Of a stretch of 64,000 nucleotides of DNA, positions 20,071 to 31,400 are shown in pieces; within the stretch, counting starts at the first letter, position 1, and every line of letters begins with the position of its first letter. This stretch comes from Calliopum simillimum (lineage: Eukaryota > Arthropoda > Insecta > Diptera > Lauxaniidae), in contig OX638372.1 of the NCBI GenBank assembly GCA_951812925.1, positions 53,318,028 to 53,382,027 on the forward strand, given 5' to 3'. A program made the position numbers and the translations under genes. Below the pieces are notes generated by a model. It did no database searches. It saw only the letters and a program-made list of their open reading frames with translations, and had not been told where the DNA came from.

Positions 20071-21849
20071 CTAATTGCTAACGATATTCATAGCAGGACG
20101 ATCCTTTCTTTTTAGTCTCGAGAAATTGTCTAAATTTTTTAACCTCCGTGCCAATGGATTAGGATGATACAGCAATTTTGCAACGTAACTTTGCTTGTAT
20201 TTGTTGATTTCGTCTTTGACCAAGGGGATGCAAAGGTCCCGATGTATGTTTTCGTTCCGTATATACCATGGAGCACCTGTCATGATTCTTAGAATTTTTG
20301 ACTGAGTCCGCTGTATTAGTTCAATGTTCGAGGAGCTGGCGTTACCCCATAACTGTATACCATATAACCAAATTGGCTTAATGATGGATTGATATAAAAG
20401 AATTTTATATTCGAGTTTCAGACGGGACCGATGATTTATGAGCCAGTGTAGACTGGAGGCTTTTAGCTTAACCTGCGTTTTTTTTGCTTCAATGTGCTTT
20501 CGCCACGTTAGCCGTTTGTCTAAATGAATACCTAAATATGTGACGTTTTCGCATTGAGGTATTGATTTATTGTTTAATGTGATAGCCGGGCATTCACCTC
20601 GTCTAAGAGTAAAAGTAACCTGCTTACATTTTTGTTCGTTTACTTTTATGCGCCATAATAGCAACCATTCTTCGATTGAATTTAAATGAAGTTGGAGTTT
20701 TCGAGCCGCTTCTAGGGGACACCGGCTACTGCTTATAACTGCCGTATCGTCTGCGAAAGTAGATAGGGTAGTGCCTGTGATAATAGGTAAATCAGAGGTA
20801 TAGAGTAAGTACAGAAATGGACCTAGAACGCTTCCTTGAGGAACACCTGCATTTATTTTAAAAGAAGATGAAATAAAACTGTTGTGTTTTATTCTAAAAT
20901 GCCTGCTTTCCAGGTAAGAAATAAATGTTTTGTGAACGTTAGAAGGCAATACGTGTTTAATTTTATTGACTAGACCTTCATGCCATACTTTATCAAATGC
21001 TTGGGCTACGTCGAGAAAAACTGCCGTACAATATTCTCTTTGCTCAAAAGCCTTCCTTATTTCATTTGTTATTCTATTAACCTGCTCGATTGTTCCGTGT
21101 TGTTTCCGGAAACCGAATTGGTGGGCCGGGAATAAATTTTTTTCAGTTGCATACGGTACAAGCTTTGACAGAATTAATTTTTCAAATAGCTTGGATAAGC
21201 ATGGTAAAAGACTGATGGGTCTATATGAAGAAGGTAATGTACGATCTTTTCCAGGTTTTGGAATCATGGTGATTAATGAGATTTTCCATGCTACTGGGTA
21301 ATGCCCATACTGAATGATAGCATTAAAAAGTCTAGTCAAAAAGACCAAAGCTGTATTTGGCAGTTCCTTTATCATTTTAGGAGTTATATGATCCCACCCA
21401 GGGGCTTTTGTCGGACACATTTCTTGAACTAAAACCTTTAAATTGCTAGTGTAAAAACTCATTTGCATAACATCGCTGTTAATTGACAAAATAGGAGGTA
21501 TATCGCCTTGAATAGGAGGGTTTGGTTGAAAAACTGTGCTCAAATGATTTGCAAAAGCATCAGCTTTTTCTTCATCACTTCGAGCCCAGTTTCCAAGAGA
21601 GGCTCTAATCGGCAGATCACTTGCGATTGGAGTCCTAATTTTTCTACTAGCTTTCCACAAAGACTGTTTGCCATTTTTATTAGGGTCTAGCTTTGAGACA
21701 AATTTTTCCTGGTCTAAATGTTCTTTACTGTTTAAGACAGACCTTAGTTTGGATGTTGCAATTTTTAGCTTTGCTTTAGAAGCTGGAGATCTATGAAGTT
21801 GCCACTCGCGCCTCATTACAATTAGCACTTTATTTACTTTTACTGGCAC
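20071..21849 (-). CDS. LINE ORF2 fragment, reverse transcriptase (Jockey clade-like)
   Basis: An uninterrupted frame of about 592 codons encodes the linker, RT and C-terminal part of a non-LTR polymerase that copies its RNA onto nicked target DNA. Visible RT blocks include SSYRPISLLPCLSKLFEKLI (about 205-225), HQFGFRKQHGT, CTAVFLDVAQAFDKVWHEGL, INAGVPQGSVLGPFLYLLYT and FADDTAVI with the catalytic Asp pair near residue 361. There is no RNase H domain. The N-terminal endonuclease is absent, so the element is 5'-truncated. The frame begins with a GTG codon (21849) preceded in frame by a stop, and there is no natural start. The lack of internal stops suggests a fairly recent insertion. A R-x-x-K-linker sequence (RSPASKAKL) near the start is typical of the region just before the RT in Jockey elements. 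Confidence 0.85.
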   Translation of the reverse strand: MPVKVNKVLIVMRREWQLHRSPASKAKLKIATSKLRSVLNSKEHLDQEKFVSKLDPNKNGKQSLWKASRKIRTPIASDLPIRASLGNWARSDEEKADAFANHLSTVFQPNPPIQGDIPPILSINSDVMQMSFYTSNLKVLVQEMCPTKAPGWDHITPKMIKELPNTALVFLTRLFNAIIQYGHYPVAWKISLITMIPKPGKDRTLPSSYRPISLLPCLSKLFEKLILSKLVPYATEKNLFPAHQFGFRKQHGTIEQVNRITNEIRKAFEQREYCTAVFLDVAQAFDKVWHEGLVNKIKHVLPSNVHKTFISYLESRHFRIKHNSFISSSFKINAGVPQGSVLGPFLYLLYTSDLPIITGTTLSTFADDTAVISSSRCPLEAARKLQLHLNSIEEWLLLWRIKVNEQKCKQVTFTLRRGECPAITLNNKSIPQCENVTYLGIHLDKRLTWRKHIEAKKTQVKLKASSLHWLINHRSRLKLEYKILLYQSIIKPIWLYGIQLWGNASSSNIELIQRTQSKILRIMTGAPWYIRNENIHRDLCIPLVKDEINKYKQSYVAKLLYHPNPLARRLKNLDNFSRLKRKDRPAMNIVSN

Positions 21850-21910
21850 TGTGTGTACAACATTTTCACTTTATTGCTTTATCAACTGTCCTCCAACTCT
21901 CATGAACAGC

Positions 21911-21940
21911 TCCTTTTATACCTGTATGAACGTTCTAGAA
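21911..21940 (-). promoter_or_regulatory. Heat-shock-like promoter motif (HSE plus TATA box)
   Basis: On the minus strand, TTCtaGAAcgTTC (21928-21940) is a perfect three-unit alternating heat-shock element. It is followed 7 bp downstream by TATAAAAGGA (21911-21920). A leader-like stretch ('cagtaaaagtaaataaagtg') lies 55-80 bp further on, just before the truncated LINE frame. Activity is inferred, not shown. Confidence 0.45.
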
Positions 21941-22464
21941 TTGCATTAGCGAAACATCTGGCAACATCTCGTTGATTCTCTCGGCTAATAATTTCTTGAC
22001 AAAACTTGGGATCACTGTTTTTATTGATATCTCGAACTGTCAAGTTCTTTCGTGAAGTTTCTATTTATTTGTGCTTTTCTTTACAATAACAAAACAACAG
22101 TTTAAAAATTAAGCGACACTCTCGAAACAAAAAAAAAACAGCATTTTAGTTATTAAACGACGCTCACTAAAACCAGGGTAAAAATTGTGACTCATTATAT
22201 ATTTTCTTTAGTTTATATAATTTTTTTTTTTAAAAATAAGTTTTTTTAAAATTCTTAAAACATAAATGTGTGTATTTCTGTGTTTTTTTTTTTATTTTAT
22301 TGTTTAAATTTTATTTTCAGTTTGTAATTATTCCCTGAAGACGATCGCCGAAGGAGTTCGAAATATCGAAAAAAAAAAAAATATATAACCAATTACAATA
22401 CAACAAAAAAGAGATTTATTTGGAATTGAATTAAATTGACCTCTAGCCTGAAAAAACTTATTTA
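21941..22464. other. Intergenic between LINE and copia
   Basis: AT-rich with poly-A/T runs. The phrase 'ccctgaagacgatcgccgaa' then 'ggagttcgaaatatcg' at 22333-22366 resembles sequence seen near ends of some retroelements, but I could not assign it. Confidence 0.35.
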
Positions 22465-22469
22465 CAAAT

Positions 22470-22620
22470 TATTGAAATCTAGCAATCGTTGAAAAAATAG
22501 TTTTCGTTGAAAATTTTAAAAATTAAAATTTTTCATTCCAATTGTAACTTTTGAACATAATTTAATATTCATTCATCCGCTAAATAAATCCTGATTTTTA
22601 AATAAACTGAATTCCTAAAA
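22470..22620 (+). repeat. Copia 5' LTR
   Basis: It starts 'tattgaaatctagcaatcg' and ends 'ctgaattcctaaaa'. The usual TG...CA ends are not obvious; the limits are set by identity to the 3' copy and by the CAAAT duplication. Confidence 0.85.
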
Positions 22621-22630
22621 GGTTATGGGC
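22621..22630 (+). promoter_or_regulatory. Primer-binding site, initiator-Met tRNA internal type
   Basis: 'ggttatgggc' directly abuts the 5' LTR. Drosophila copia uses the same sequence start, pairing with an internal fragment of initiator methionine tRNA. The gag ATG (22625) lies inside the site. Confidence 0.7.
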
Positions 22631-23750
22631 GATTCAAAGAATTCAATTTCTGGTATTCCACAGTTTAACAGTTGTGGTTTTGACCAATGGCAGTTCAGAG
22701 TAATGAAAATGCTGGACTCGCTAAATTTAGTGGACGTTTTAACGAGCGATCCACCGACAGGAGCAGCGGAAGCGGAATTCAAGAAAAAAGATAAAAAAGT
22801 GAAGGAAAGACTGGTTGCATTTGTGCATAATGACTGTTTGGGTTATATACGTGATAAACCAACAGCAAGATCGATGTGGGAAAGTTTGGAATCGGTTTTC
22901 GCGAAGAAATCTGTAGTCAATCAGATTTTAATAAGGAAACAGCTCACAAAATTGCATATGAAAGAAGGAGAGTCGGTAGTGAAACATTTAATGGCATTTG
23001 ACGACTTGATACGTCAGTTGAAAATATCAGGTGCTACTTTGGAAGAAAGTGATATGCTGGCACAGTTGTTTATGTCACTGCCAGAGAAGTTTGATCCTCT
23101 TGTAACTTAGAAGATGGGAAACTAACTGTTAATTGTCGCAGTCTTGCGGTTAAATAAAAACAAAATCTTTAATAGCACGCTATTTTCTATATCTATTTAT
23201 TAATTATAAAATATTCGAGTTTACAAAATATCAAAAGCACGAGTCTTATAAAAAAATGCAAGCGCGAGACTAATAAAAGATCTAAAGCGCGAGACTTATA
23301 AAAGATCGAAAGCGCGAGACTTATAAAAGATCGAAAGCGCGATCTTTAAAATTATTTCGTGTTTTAACCGCTATGACAAATTAACTACTGACTTTAAATT
23401 CATTACAATGTCAAATTTTTACCAACTAAAATTCAAGTAGCGGGCAAGAACAGTTAAATGATACATATGTACATATGGAAACATAAATGCATAAGAATTC
23501 AATAAGAATGCGTTAACATGTACTAATGTATGTATGTATATACTTATGTATAATAAAAAAGAAAAGAATAAAAATTGGATCTTCACTCCTTAGCTAAACT
23601 TTAAACGGCGGCAACACTAACCGTTAATATGGCAAAAGAACGACTTCTTCTAGAAGAAACAAAATTAAATGACCGACAAAACAAAGATCCTGGTGAGAAA
23701 ACTGCATTTTCTGGTAAAAAGATGCAAAAAAAAAACCTACAAATTTCAAG
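22625..23750 (+). pseudogene. Copia gag, interrupted and frameshifted
   Basis: The gag frame starts at 22625 (MGDSKNSISGIPQFNSCGFD) and reads a typical copia capsid region: FDQWQFRVMKML, then VNQILIRKQL, LMAFDDLIRQL and LFMSLPEKFD. A TAG follows at 23108, in the first bases beyond LPEKFDPLVT. A 483-bp insertion (23134-23616) splits it. After the insertion the frame resumes as MAKERLLLEETK and is shifted at a poly-A run near 23727-23740, just before the zinc knuckle CYKCGKFGHRIKDC. Capsid and nucleocapsid functions are therefore separated in three frames. Confidence 0.85.
23134..23616. mobile_element. 483-bp insertion in copia gag, TGT...ACA ends
   Basis: The inserted sequence begins 'tgtcgcagtcttgcgg' and ends 'ttaaacggcggcaaca'. 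It is bordered by 12-bp near-perfect direct repeats, 'ctaactgttaat' (23122-23133) and 'ctaaccgttaat' (23617-23628). It contains four to five tandem units of about 24 bp ('aaagcgcgagacttataaaa' then 'gatcg') at 23243-23345. The ends look LTR-like (a solo LTR is possible), but the duplication is longer than retroviral integrases normally give. No coding frame. Confidence 0.65.
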
Positions 23751-26700
23751 GGAAGTGTTATAAGTGTGGAAAATTTGGACACAGAATCAAAGATTGCCAT
23801 CAGAGTGAAGCTCGTAGTGCTCGAAGCGCTGACAAGAAAGGTATATGCTTCATGGCAGATAGTGGTTCTATAAATACAAGGGATTTTAAGCAGCGAATAT
23901 ATTTCAAACTAGACTCTGGAGATAGTGATCATCTAGTAAACAAAGAATATTATTTCTCAGAGTTGAATGATTTACCTGTACCAGTTAAAATTAACGCAGC
24001 GAAAGAAAATCAGAGTCTCGTTGCAATGAAGTCTGGTTGCATTTATGGTAATAGTAACAAAGGTGTAGAGCTGATAATGAAAGATGTGTTATTTGTACCT
24101 GAATTAAGAGATAATCTGTTATCTGTGCGGAAACTCACAAACGCTGGAATTGAGGTTAAATTTAGCAAATATAAGGCGAAAATTATCAAGGACTCTGAAC
24201 TTATTGCAGTTGCTTATATGCGTGGGGGTCTTTATGAAATATCTGCAACACTGATAAGGTGCAACTATGGTATAAACGCCTAGGTCATATTGGACAAAGT
24301 GCATTCAATGAACTAGTCAAGAAGGACCTTACCAGTGGCTTAAATGTAAGTCCTGAATCATTTGGATTTTGTGATGTCTGCGTTGAGAGCAAACACTGCC
24401 GTGATCCGTTTACGGGAACTCGAGAAAAAGCTAAACGACCGCTTGAGCGAATTCATTCGGATGCGTGTGGGCCCATAGATTTTGTTTCATGGGACGGCTC
24501 CAGATATTTTGTCTCCTTCATAGATGATTACACACATTTTGCAGTTGTATATACCATCAAGTAAAAAACTGAAGTGTTTAATTCTTTAAAAGAGTACGAT
24601 GCAATGACAACAGCGCAGTTTGGAACAGCAATATCTAAAATAACTGTCGATCAGGAGCGAGAATATTGTTCAAGGGAGCAGGAGCAATGGTATAAAAAAA
24701 GAGATATACAACTGCAGACTACAATATCCTATTCGCCTCAGCAAAATGGAGTCGCTGAACGTTTTAATCGCACCGTGGTAGAAAAAGTTAGAGCAATGCT
24801 TATTGAATCGGTGATGCCGAAACGAATGTGGTCTAACAAGTATGTACCTGCTAAATAGAAGTCCATCTAAGTCATTAGATAATCCCGTTGCTCTAGCAGA
24901 AATGTGGTATGGTGCAAAACCAAATGTAGAAAAGTTACGTGTGTTTGGCTGCAAAGCTTTTGCATGGATTCCAAGTCAAAAGCGAAAGAAACTTGATTCT
25001 AAAAGTTGTAAGGCGGTAATGCTTGGATATGTGCCAAACGGATATCGACTCTGGGACATAGGACACCAGAAATGTTTTTCTTCCCGTGAAGCAAAATTTG
25101 ATGAAGGTAATTTTCCTTTTAAAACTGAACATCAGGAAAAATTAGTAGTTGAACCTGAGTTGATTATTACAACAAGACAAAATCGAAATGAAGAAATGGA
25201 AACAAGTTTTTTACCAGAAGAGAACGATATTGATAAATCACCCAGTGTCGAAATTGGTGATATTTTTCAAGATGCTACTAATGAAGAAAATCTGCTGAAT
25301 GAAACATTTGACCATGAAAAACAAAGTAACGATGAAGCAGCTGCAGTCCCTTCACAAGACGAAAGCAGTTATCTTCAAGAAGAGTCAACTGTGAGGCGAA
25401 GCGAACGGCAGCGCCGTCTTCCAAGTAAGTTCCTAGATTACTTTACTGGGTATGGAGCAACTTCTGCTGTTAGTTCCTTGGCCGATATTCCTGAAAAGTA
25501 TGCTGATATTACTAATAAGCCAGATGCTGAAAAGTGGATACATGCTGTTCAAGAAGAGCTTAATTCAATGGAAAAAAACAAGGTCTGGGAAATATGTCAA
25601 CCCCCAAAGGATGCAAAATTGCTTAAATCAAGATGGATATTTTGTATAAAAGAAAATGAAAATGGTATACCTACTCGATATAAGGCAATATTGGTTGTAA
25701 AAGGATATCTACAGAAAGAAGGAATAGATTATCATGAAACATATTCACCAGTCGCAAAATTGACTACAATAAGGGTTGTTCTAGCAGTTTGTATGCACAA
25801 AAATCTTCAATTCCATCAATTGGATGTTAAGACGGCATTTTTGCATGGCAAATTGCAAGAAGAAATTTACATGGCTTTGCCAGAAGGGGTAACTGGTGCA
25901 AAAGGAAAAGCTTGTAAATTATTGAAATCTCTCTATAGCTTAAAACATGCTACAAAGTGTTGGAATGAGAGGTTCAATCATTTGATCTTGAAATTAGGGC
26001 TTCAAAGATCAAAACATGATTATTGTTTATACACCAGAATAGACGAGAAGAAAAATGATTTGATCATAATATTGCTGTATGTTGATGACTTGTTAATTTC
26101 TGGGAACAAGTTGAAATCGAGAAATCGAGATTCTGAAGAAAAGTTTATCGGCAGAGTTCGAAATGTCAGATTGCGGAAATCTTAAGTATTTTCTTGGCAT
26201 CAAAATTGAGCACGGTAATGGGTGGGCTAAGTTATCACAAAAAGCCAGTATTGAAAAAGTTCTCAATAAATTTGGATTGGCTGAATGTAATCCAGTTCGG
26301 TCTCCAATAGAAAAAGGATTGCAGCTTCAATACAACAAGGAGAAAGTTATGTTAGATAAGCCCTACAGAGAAATACTTGGAAGCCTTATGTTCATTATAT
26401 TAACAGTAAGACCTGACATATGTTTTTCAGTTGGCTTCATGGGACGCTATCAGCAAAATCCTTCTGAAGAAAATTGGCAAGCTTTAAAAAGAATTGTTCG
26501 GTATCTGAAGGAACCATAGAGCAAAAGTTGGTATCCAAGCAAGATTTAAAAGCTAAGAAGATTGTGGGATTTGCAGACGCAGACTGGGCAGGTGATGTAG
26601 GAGACAGAAAATCCGTAAGAGAATATTTTTAAAGTATATGGCTGTCCAGTGTCATGGTGCAGTAAGAAACAAATTACAGTTGCAACTTCTACCAGCGAAG

Positions 26701-27017
26701 CCGAGTACCTAGCATTAAGTGCTGCCGTTGCAGAAGCTATTTGGTTGCATGGAATCATGTCAGATTTGAAACAAACGGATAACAGCCCAATTCAAATATT
26801 TGAAGAAATTAAAGGTTGTATTGCAATGGCTAAAAACTTGGAATGCAAACGCACTAAACATATCGACTTTAAACATCATTTCATCAGAGATCATATTGGA
26901 AGTGGACTTATGTTTATACAATCTATAGGAACTGAGGATCAACTAGCTGGTATATTTACTAAATCTCTGGATGCAACAAATTTCAGGAAATTGTGCTTGC
27001 AGTTAGAATTATACGAT
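23751..27017 (+). pseudogene. Copia pol (protease, integrase, RT, RNase H), broken
   Basis: The pieces appear in the expected order. The protease has FKLDSGDSDHL (about 23905-23940). After a frameshift near 24255 comes the integrase: HSDACGPIDF, FIDDYTHFA, an in-frame TAA at 24562-24564, VDQEREYC, then QQNGVAERFNRT. Another shift lies near 24845. The RT has HQLDVKTAFLHGKLQEEIYM and LLYVDDLLISGN (about 26070-26105), and is shifted again near 26165. A last break at about 26515-26640 precedes RNase H: STSEAEYLALSAAVAEAIWL and KRTKHIDFKHHFIRDHI. The motifs themselves are well kept, so the breaks are recent. Confidence 0.85.
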
Positions 27018-27027
27018 TGAAAAGGGG

Positions 27028-27178
27028 TATTGAAATCTAGGAATCGTTGAAAAAATAGTTTTTGTTGAAAATTTTAAAAATTAAAATTTTTCATTCCAAT
27101 TGTAACTTTTGAACATAATTAAATATTCATTCATCCGCTAAATAAATCCTGATTTTTAAATAAACTGAATTCCTAAAA
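27028..27178 (+). repeat. Copia 3' LTR
   Basis: 151 bp, about 98 percent identical to the 5' LTR by eye. Preceded by the polypurine tract ending 'aaaagggg' at 27027 and followed by CAAAT. Confidence 0.85.
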
Positions 27179-27183
27179 CAAAT

Positions 27184-28464
27184 ACTTTTCCCAAAACAAC
27201 TTAAGTCGACATAAGAAAAGGGTGTTTTTCTTCACAAAACACCTTAATTTGAGATAAATACAGGTTCAATGGCAAAGAAAGTTTGACAAAAGCACTTCTT
27301 TGAAATAATTTACTTTTTCTTTGTTTTCTATGTTTCTGAATTTCTTAGATCAAAATATATTCGACAAAAACATCTTATTTGAATTGTATTAAAAACTATT
27401 GACCTTAGAGCAAAATAAGTTGCTGGAAAATATTTGTTTAGTATTCATGTATAATAAAAACCTTTTTCATTTGTTCTAACTCCTACACAAAAAGAATTGA
27501 GAAGCATCAAAGTGCATCAGTGCTCTCCTGAAAAGTTTGCAAAATCGAGTTAGGTTGTTTTGTAAAAAGTCCACAGATATTGGTAAATTTCCTCCGGCCA
27601 AAATAGATTTATTTCTGTCAGTTAACGTCAGAAGCAGTAAAATTAAACTTGTATTTCACTTTCTTCTTAATATTTGTCTTCCATTTGCTTTCACAAAGCA
27701 AATTTCAAAGTTCCAGACGTGTCACTAGTTCAAAAATAGCCAAAATCGGTAGCCTTGCTGAGGTTAAGACACAGGTTTAACTTCAAATCTCAATTTTTTT
27801 TTTGTATGGGAAGTCCCGGGATCAACGCCCAGACTTAGCGCTAAGTTCAGAAACTGCATTTAAGATCACTTATAATGGTTGTTTTCATTATTTTAAGTAA
27901 GGTTGTGATTGAAAAAGCCTAAATAATTTAATTAATAAATATTTTCTTTGTAAATTTGCATATACATTTGTAACTTTGGATGCAGCTATTGTAGAATTTT
28001 ATATACAAAAGTAAATTTTTTTGTGAAATAGCAACAAAATAATTTTTAGTTGCCATTTCGATTAAATTATTTATTTCTGCAAATAAAATTTATTTTATGG
28101 TATTTTCACTACATTTTAATAATTAGTTACTTGTTTTTCATCGACGCTTCAACTTTCATAGCCAGAATTTATCCGCTATTGCGATGTTACCTCATCAAGG
28201 TACAAAGCAAAACTGAAATTTGAAGATTGAAGAGATTTGAAAAAGAGTTCAAAATTAGTGATGCCAAACAAATTCGAATTCATCAAATTAAAAATCACAA
28301 AATTTGAAAATGCGAACGGCCCTATTCGATAATCTGTACACCCCAAATTGATGGTGTGTCACAATAAATTGATCGTATGAATAGCCTCAAAACACTATTG
28401 ACAAGAAGAAGAAGAACAAAACACTATTGTTTTCAAAATAATTTAAGAATTAAATAAATAAAAA
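27184..28464. other. Intergenic upstream of the NRDE2-like gene
   Basis: AT-rich. It contains a diverged 'tcctccggccaaaatagatt' repeat copy at 27585-27715 and presumably the promoter of the NRDE2-like gene close to 28465. No TATA box stands out. Confidence 0.4.
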
Positions 28465-31400
28465 ATGTCACTGTTCCCAGCTTATGATGATCTAACAAAT
28501 GATCATGTAGAACCGGAACACAGCACAACAGCAGATAAGAACACAAAAGAGGATTGGCTGGAAAATTCAAGCTTTGGTTTAGAGGAACAACAAATAAGAA
28601 ATGTCCTTAAACGAAGTGGTGGACCAATGTATACGGAATCTGCAACAGATTCCAGTAGCAGTGAAGATGAAAAAGTTGACACAAAACAAAACAATAAAAA
28701 GTCTGATGCGAAAAAAACCGTACAACTTGACTTTCACGGAGATGAAGAATACTATGTCGACAAAAAACCAGCAAGGCATTACAAAACAATTGAGGTATTA
28801 CACAAGCCGGCATGCCCGCGGTATAGAAAATACTATAGACGTGTACTAGGTGGAGGTAATTGGAATCGAGAAGCAATCAAACGAAAAGTGAAACGGTACT
28901 ATCACTTCAACAGAGAAGATGTATCACATAAAAGCAATGCAGAAGGCATTGCAGCAGTTGCATTTAGTGAAAACGAATATACAGAAAAAGTTGGTCAACT
29001 GAATCGTAAGACCATGGAGTGCCCTCTTGTACTACAGACTTGGGTTGAGTTGATAGAATTGCAACAGCAAAATCCTTACAAATTAACCAAGCTCTTAGTG
29101 GCAGAGCGTCAATTAGAAATAATACAAAAAGCGCTAATTCATCTGCCGAAAAATGATATACTATACCAACGGTACATCGATATTATAAACGCTACATACC
29201 CCTCGTTTGAAGTAAGCAAATTAATAGATCGTTTACTCAGCAAAGACCCCTACAGTTATACACTATGGACTGCACAAATATTTGCGACCCAATGTTCCAT
29301 GGCGCGTTGTGTGGTGCCTGACGTGTTGAGAATTTATGAGCGTTGCATGCAAAAAATGCACAATGCATTGAAGATCAGTGCAAACGACACTAGTGAGGAC
29401 GATGATAATGTCATGTTAAAGCTTTTTAATAATTGTGCCTTGTTCTTGCGTCAATCTGGTTTGAATGAACAATTTTTTGCATTAATTAAATTAGCGCTAG
29501 AGCTAAATATTTCGACAGACAAAATTGACAAACTGACGACATCCGACACAGATCAGGCAACTCTTATTGAATATGAGGAACTTATTTTACAGTCTGGTTT
29601 ACCAATGAACGAAATTTGGTTGCGCATTGAGAAGCTTAGACAAAGTTTTAATTTTTTACCGGAGCTTGGACGCGAAGTAAGTTATAATTAAAAGCATTCA
29701 ATCAGGTATGTTCCGTAATCCGTGTGGTTTCAATTACTTTTCATTTAGGAGGCTTTTTGATGAAAATGGTGAGTCACACGACAAAAAGTATAATGCTCTT
29801 TTTTGAGGATGCAGAATTATATGTTCTACAAGTAATATTGATTCGCATTCACGAAAAAGTAACCATTTAGGAAATATTCTTGAAAAACCGCAAAAAGTCG
29901 AAAAAATCGTCTTTATCGAATCCCAGTGTGCCAGACGGTTCAAATCTTCGCTTTTTTACCCGTTACGGATCCGTTACTGATCCGTTTGCGGGATTCGCTT
30001 TTTTTTTGGGAATCTCTCCCGCCAACGGATCAGTAACGGATCCGTAACGGGTAAAAAAGCGGAGATGTGAACCATCTGGCACACTGGGATATTTCCGAAG
30101 CAGTTATTTTTTTGTAAATACAAATCAATTTTACTTGTAGAACATGTAATTCTCCACAAAAAAGATTATAATACTTTTTATCGTGTGACACACCATTTTG
30201 ATCAAAAAGCCTCTTCAATGAAAAGTAATTGAAACCACACGGATTACGGAACAGGCCTGAATCTGTTGATTTCATAAGTTTGAGGTACCTAATCTAACTA
30301 AGCTGAAATTGATTTTAACCAATTTTCATTTATTTTTAGAGCAGTGATCCACAACGCATTGTATTCAATGAAGATGTTTGTCATTACATTTACCCGCTTA
30401 AATCACGTGAGAACTCGTTTTATTTGATATTGTTGATATTACGATTGCTAAAGGTTCCATTTGTACAATGTGATGTGCTTGCGGGTCGTTTTTGTGCGCG
30501 TGTACAGCATATTGGCGACTCCGACGCAATAGAAGATGCACTTGCTTGCTGTTTAATTGACACATATCATAAGCATGACCAACATCATGAATTTCTCTAT
30601 AGTTTATACGAGCTTGCAAAAGAAATGGCAGTAAGTCCAACATACATAAGCAGCAATATCGGACATGAAATATACATTAAATGTGTCACACAGTTGATAT
30701 TGAACTCGGCCGATGCTTACACAGGGATCGATGAACAAAAACGTATTGTTCTACTGTTGTTGTGGTGCCGTTTTGAGAGAATGCTGCTTGCGCTGCAGAA
30801 GTGTGCTAAGAAATTAACACCTGAATACGTAAAGGCAGGACGTAGTCGATTCAAAGGAATGCTTAAAGAAAAACTAAACCGTAATGTCATCAATTTTTAT
30901 ACAGAGTTTGCGCTTTATGAATATGAAAGTTCAAATGACGAAAAGACTGCTCTACAATCAGTGCAGAATATATTTAATAACATAATAACTCCTTCAGCGA
31001 ACTCAGACGAGTCATCAACGGCAGATAGATGTTTTGCATGCATCACCTATGCAGAAATTCTGGTAGCCAACGATAAAAACGATGATGCTTTACGTATTTT
31101 GTTAAGCTACATTCTAAACGTTGATTTAAAATCGAACACAGAAATTGCGAGTAGCAAAAAATTTTCAGCTCTACAAATGATAACAAAGAAATTGGATAAT
31201 ACTATATTAATTGAGCAAAATGTGGATATTATGATTTTAGAACAACACTTTTTACCAGACTTTACAATCAGCTTGTTGAAAATTAAAATATTATTGCAAT
31301 ATTTACTTGGTCAGCAACTTGAAGCGCTGGCATATTTGGAAAAACTTTTAACCATTTTTAAGAAGTCGTCTGAGAGATCTCGTTTCATTCGTGAACAAAT

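Larger units (their letters stand above)
19616..21860 (-). mobile_element. 5'-truncated Jockey-like non-LTR retrotransposon
   Basis: A minus-strand LINE copy. A poly-A tail (poly-T at 19616-19634 on the plus strand) is preceded by AATAAA at 19649-19654 and a 3' UTR with 32-bp tandem repeats. The ORF2 3' part lies at 20071-21849. The endonuclease and ORF1 are missing. The 5' end lies between about 21800 and 21870; I could not prove a target duplication. Confidence 0.85.
22470..27178 (+). mobile_element. Copia (Ty1/copia) LTR retrotransposon with broken gag and pol
   Basis: Two 151-bp LTRs (22470-22620 and 27028-27178) differ at about three positions. CAAAT flanks both ends (22465-22469 and 27179-27183), a 5-bp target duplication. 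The 5' LTR is followed directly by a primer site, and the 3' LTR is preceded by a purine tract 'gaaaagggg'. The order gag-protease-integrase-RT-RNase H is that of copia. The coding part carries an insertion in gag, at least four frameshifts and one in-frame stop, so it is inactive despite the young-looking LTRs. Confidence 0.92.

Noticed and set aside
20966..21301. Plus-strand frame of 111 codons
   Set aside because: Shadow of the LINE reverse transcriptase on the other strand.
19616..22200. Target-site duplication for the Jockey-like LINE
   Set aside because: Only 'ttgta' could be matched between the 3' flank and the region near 21860, too short to accept.
22333..22366. Hammerhead-ribozyme-like core (CTGAAGA ... 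CGAAA) downstream of a Penelope fragment
   Set aside because: The core letters are present, but the sequence between them cannot form a stem II and no flanking stem I or III is visible.
29932..29945. tRNA B-box-like 'ggttcaaatc'
   Set aside because: No A box at the right distance and no cloverleaf; it is part of a palindromic element.
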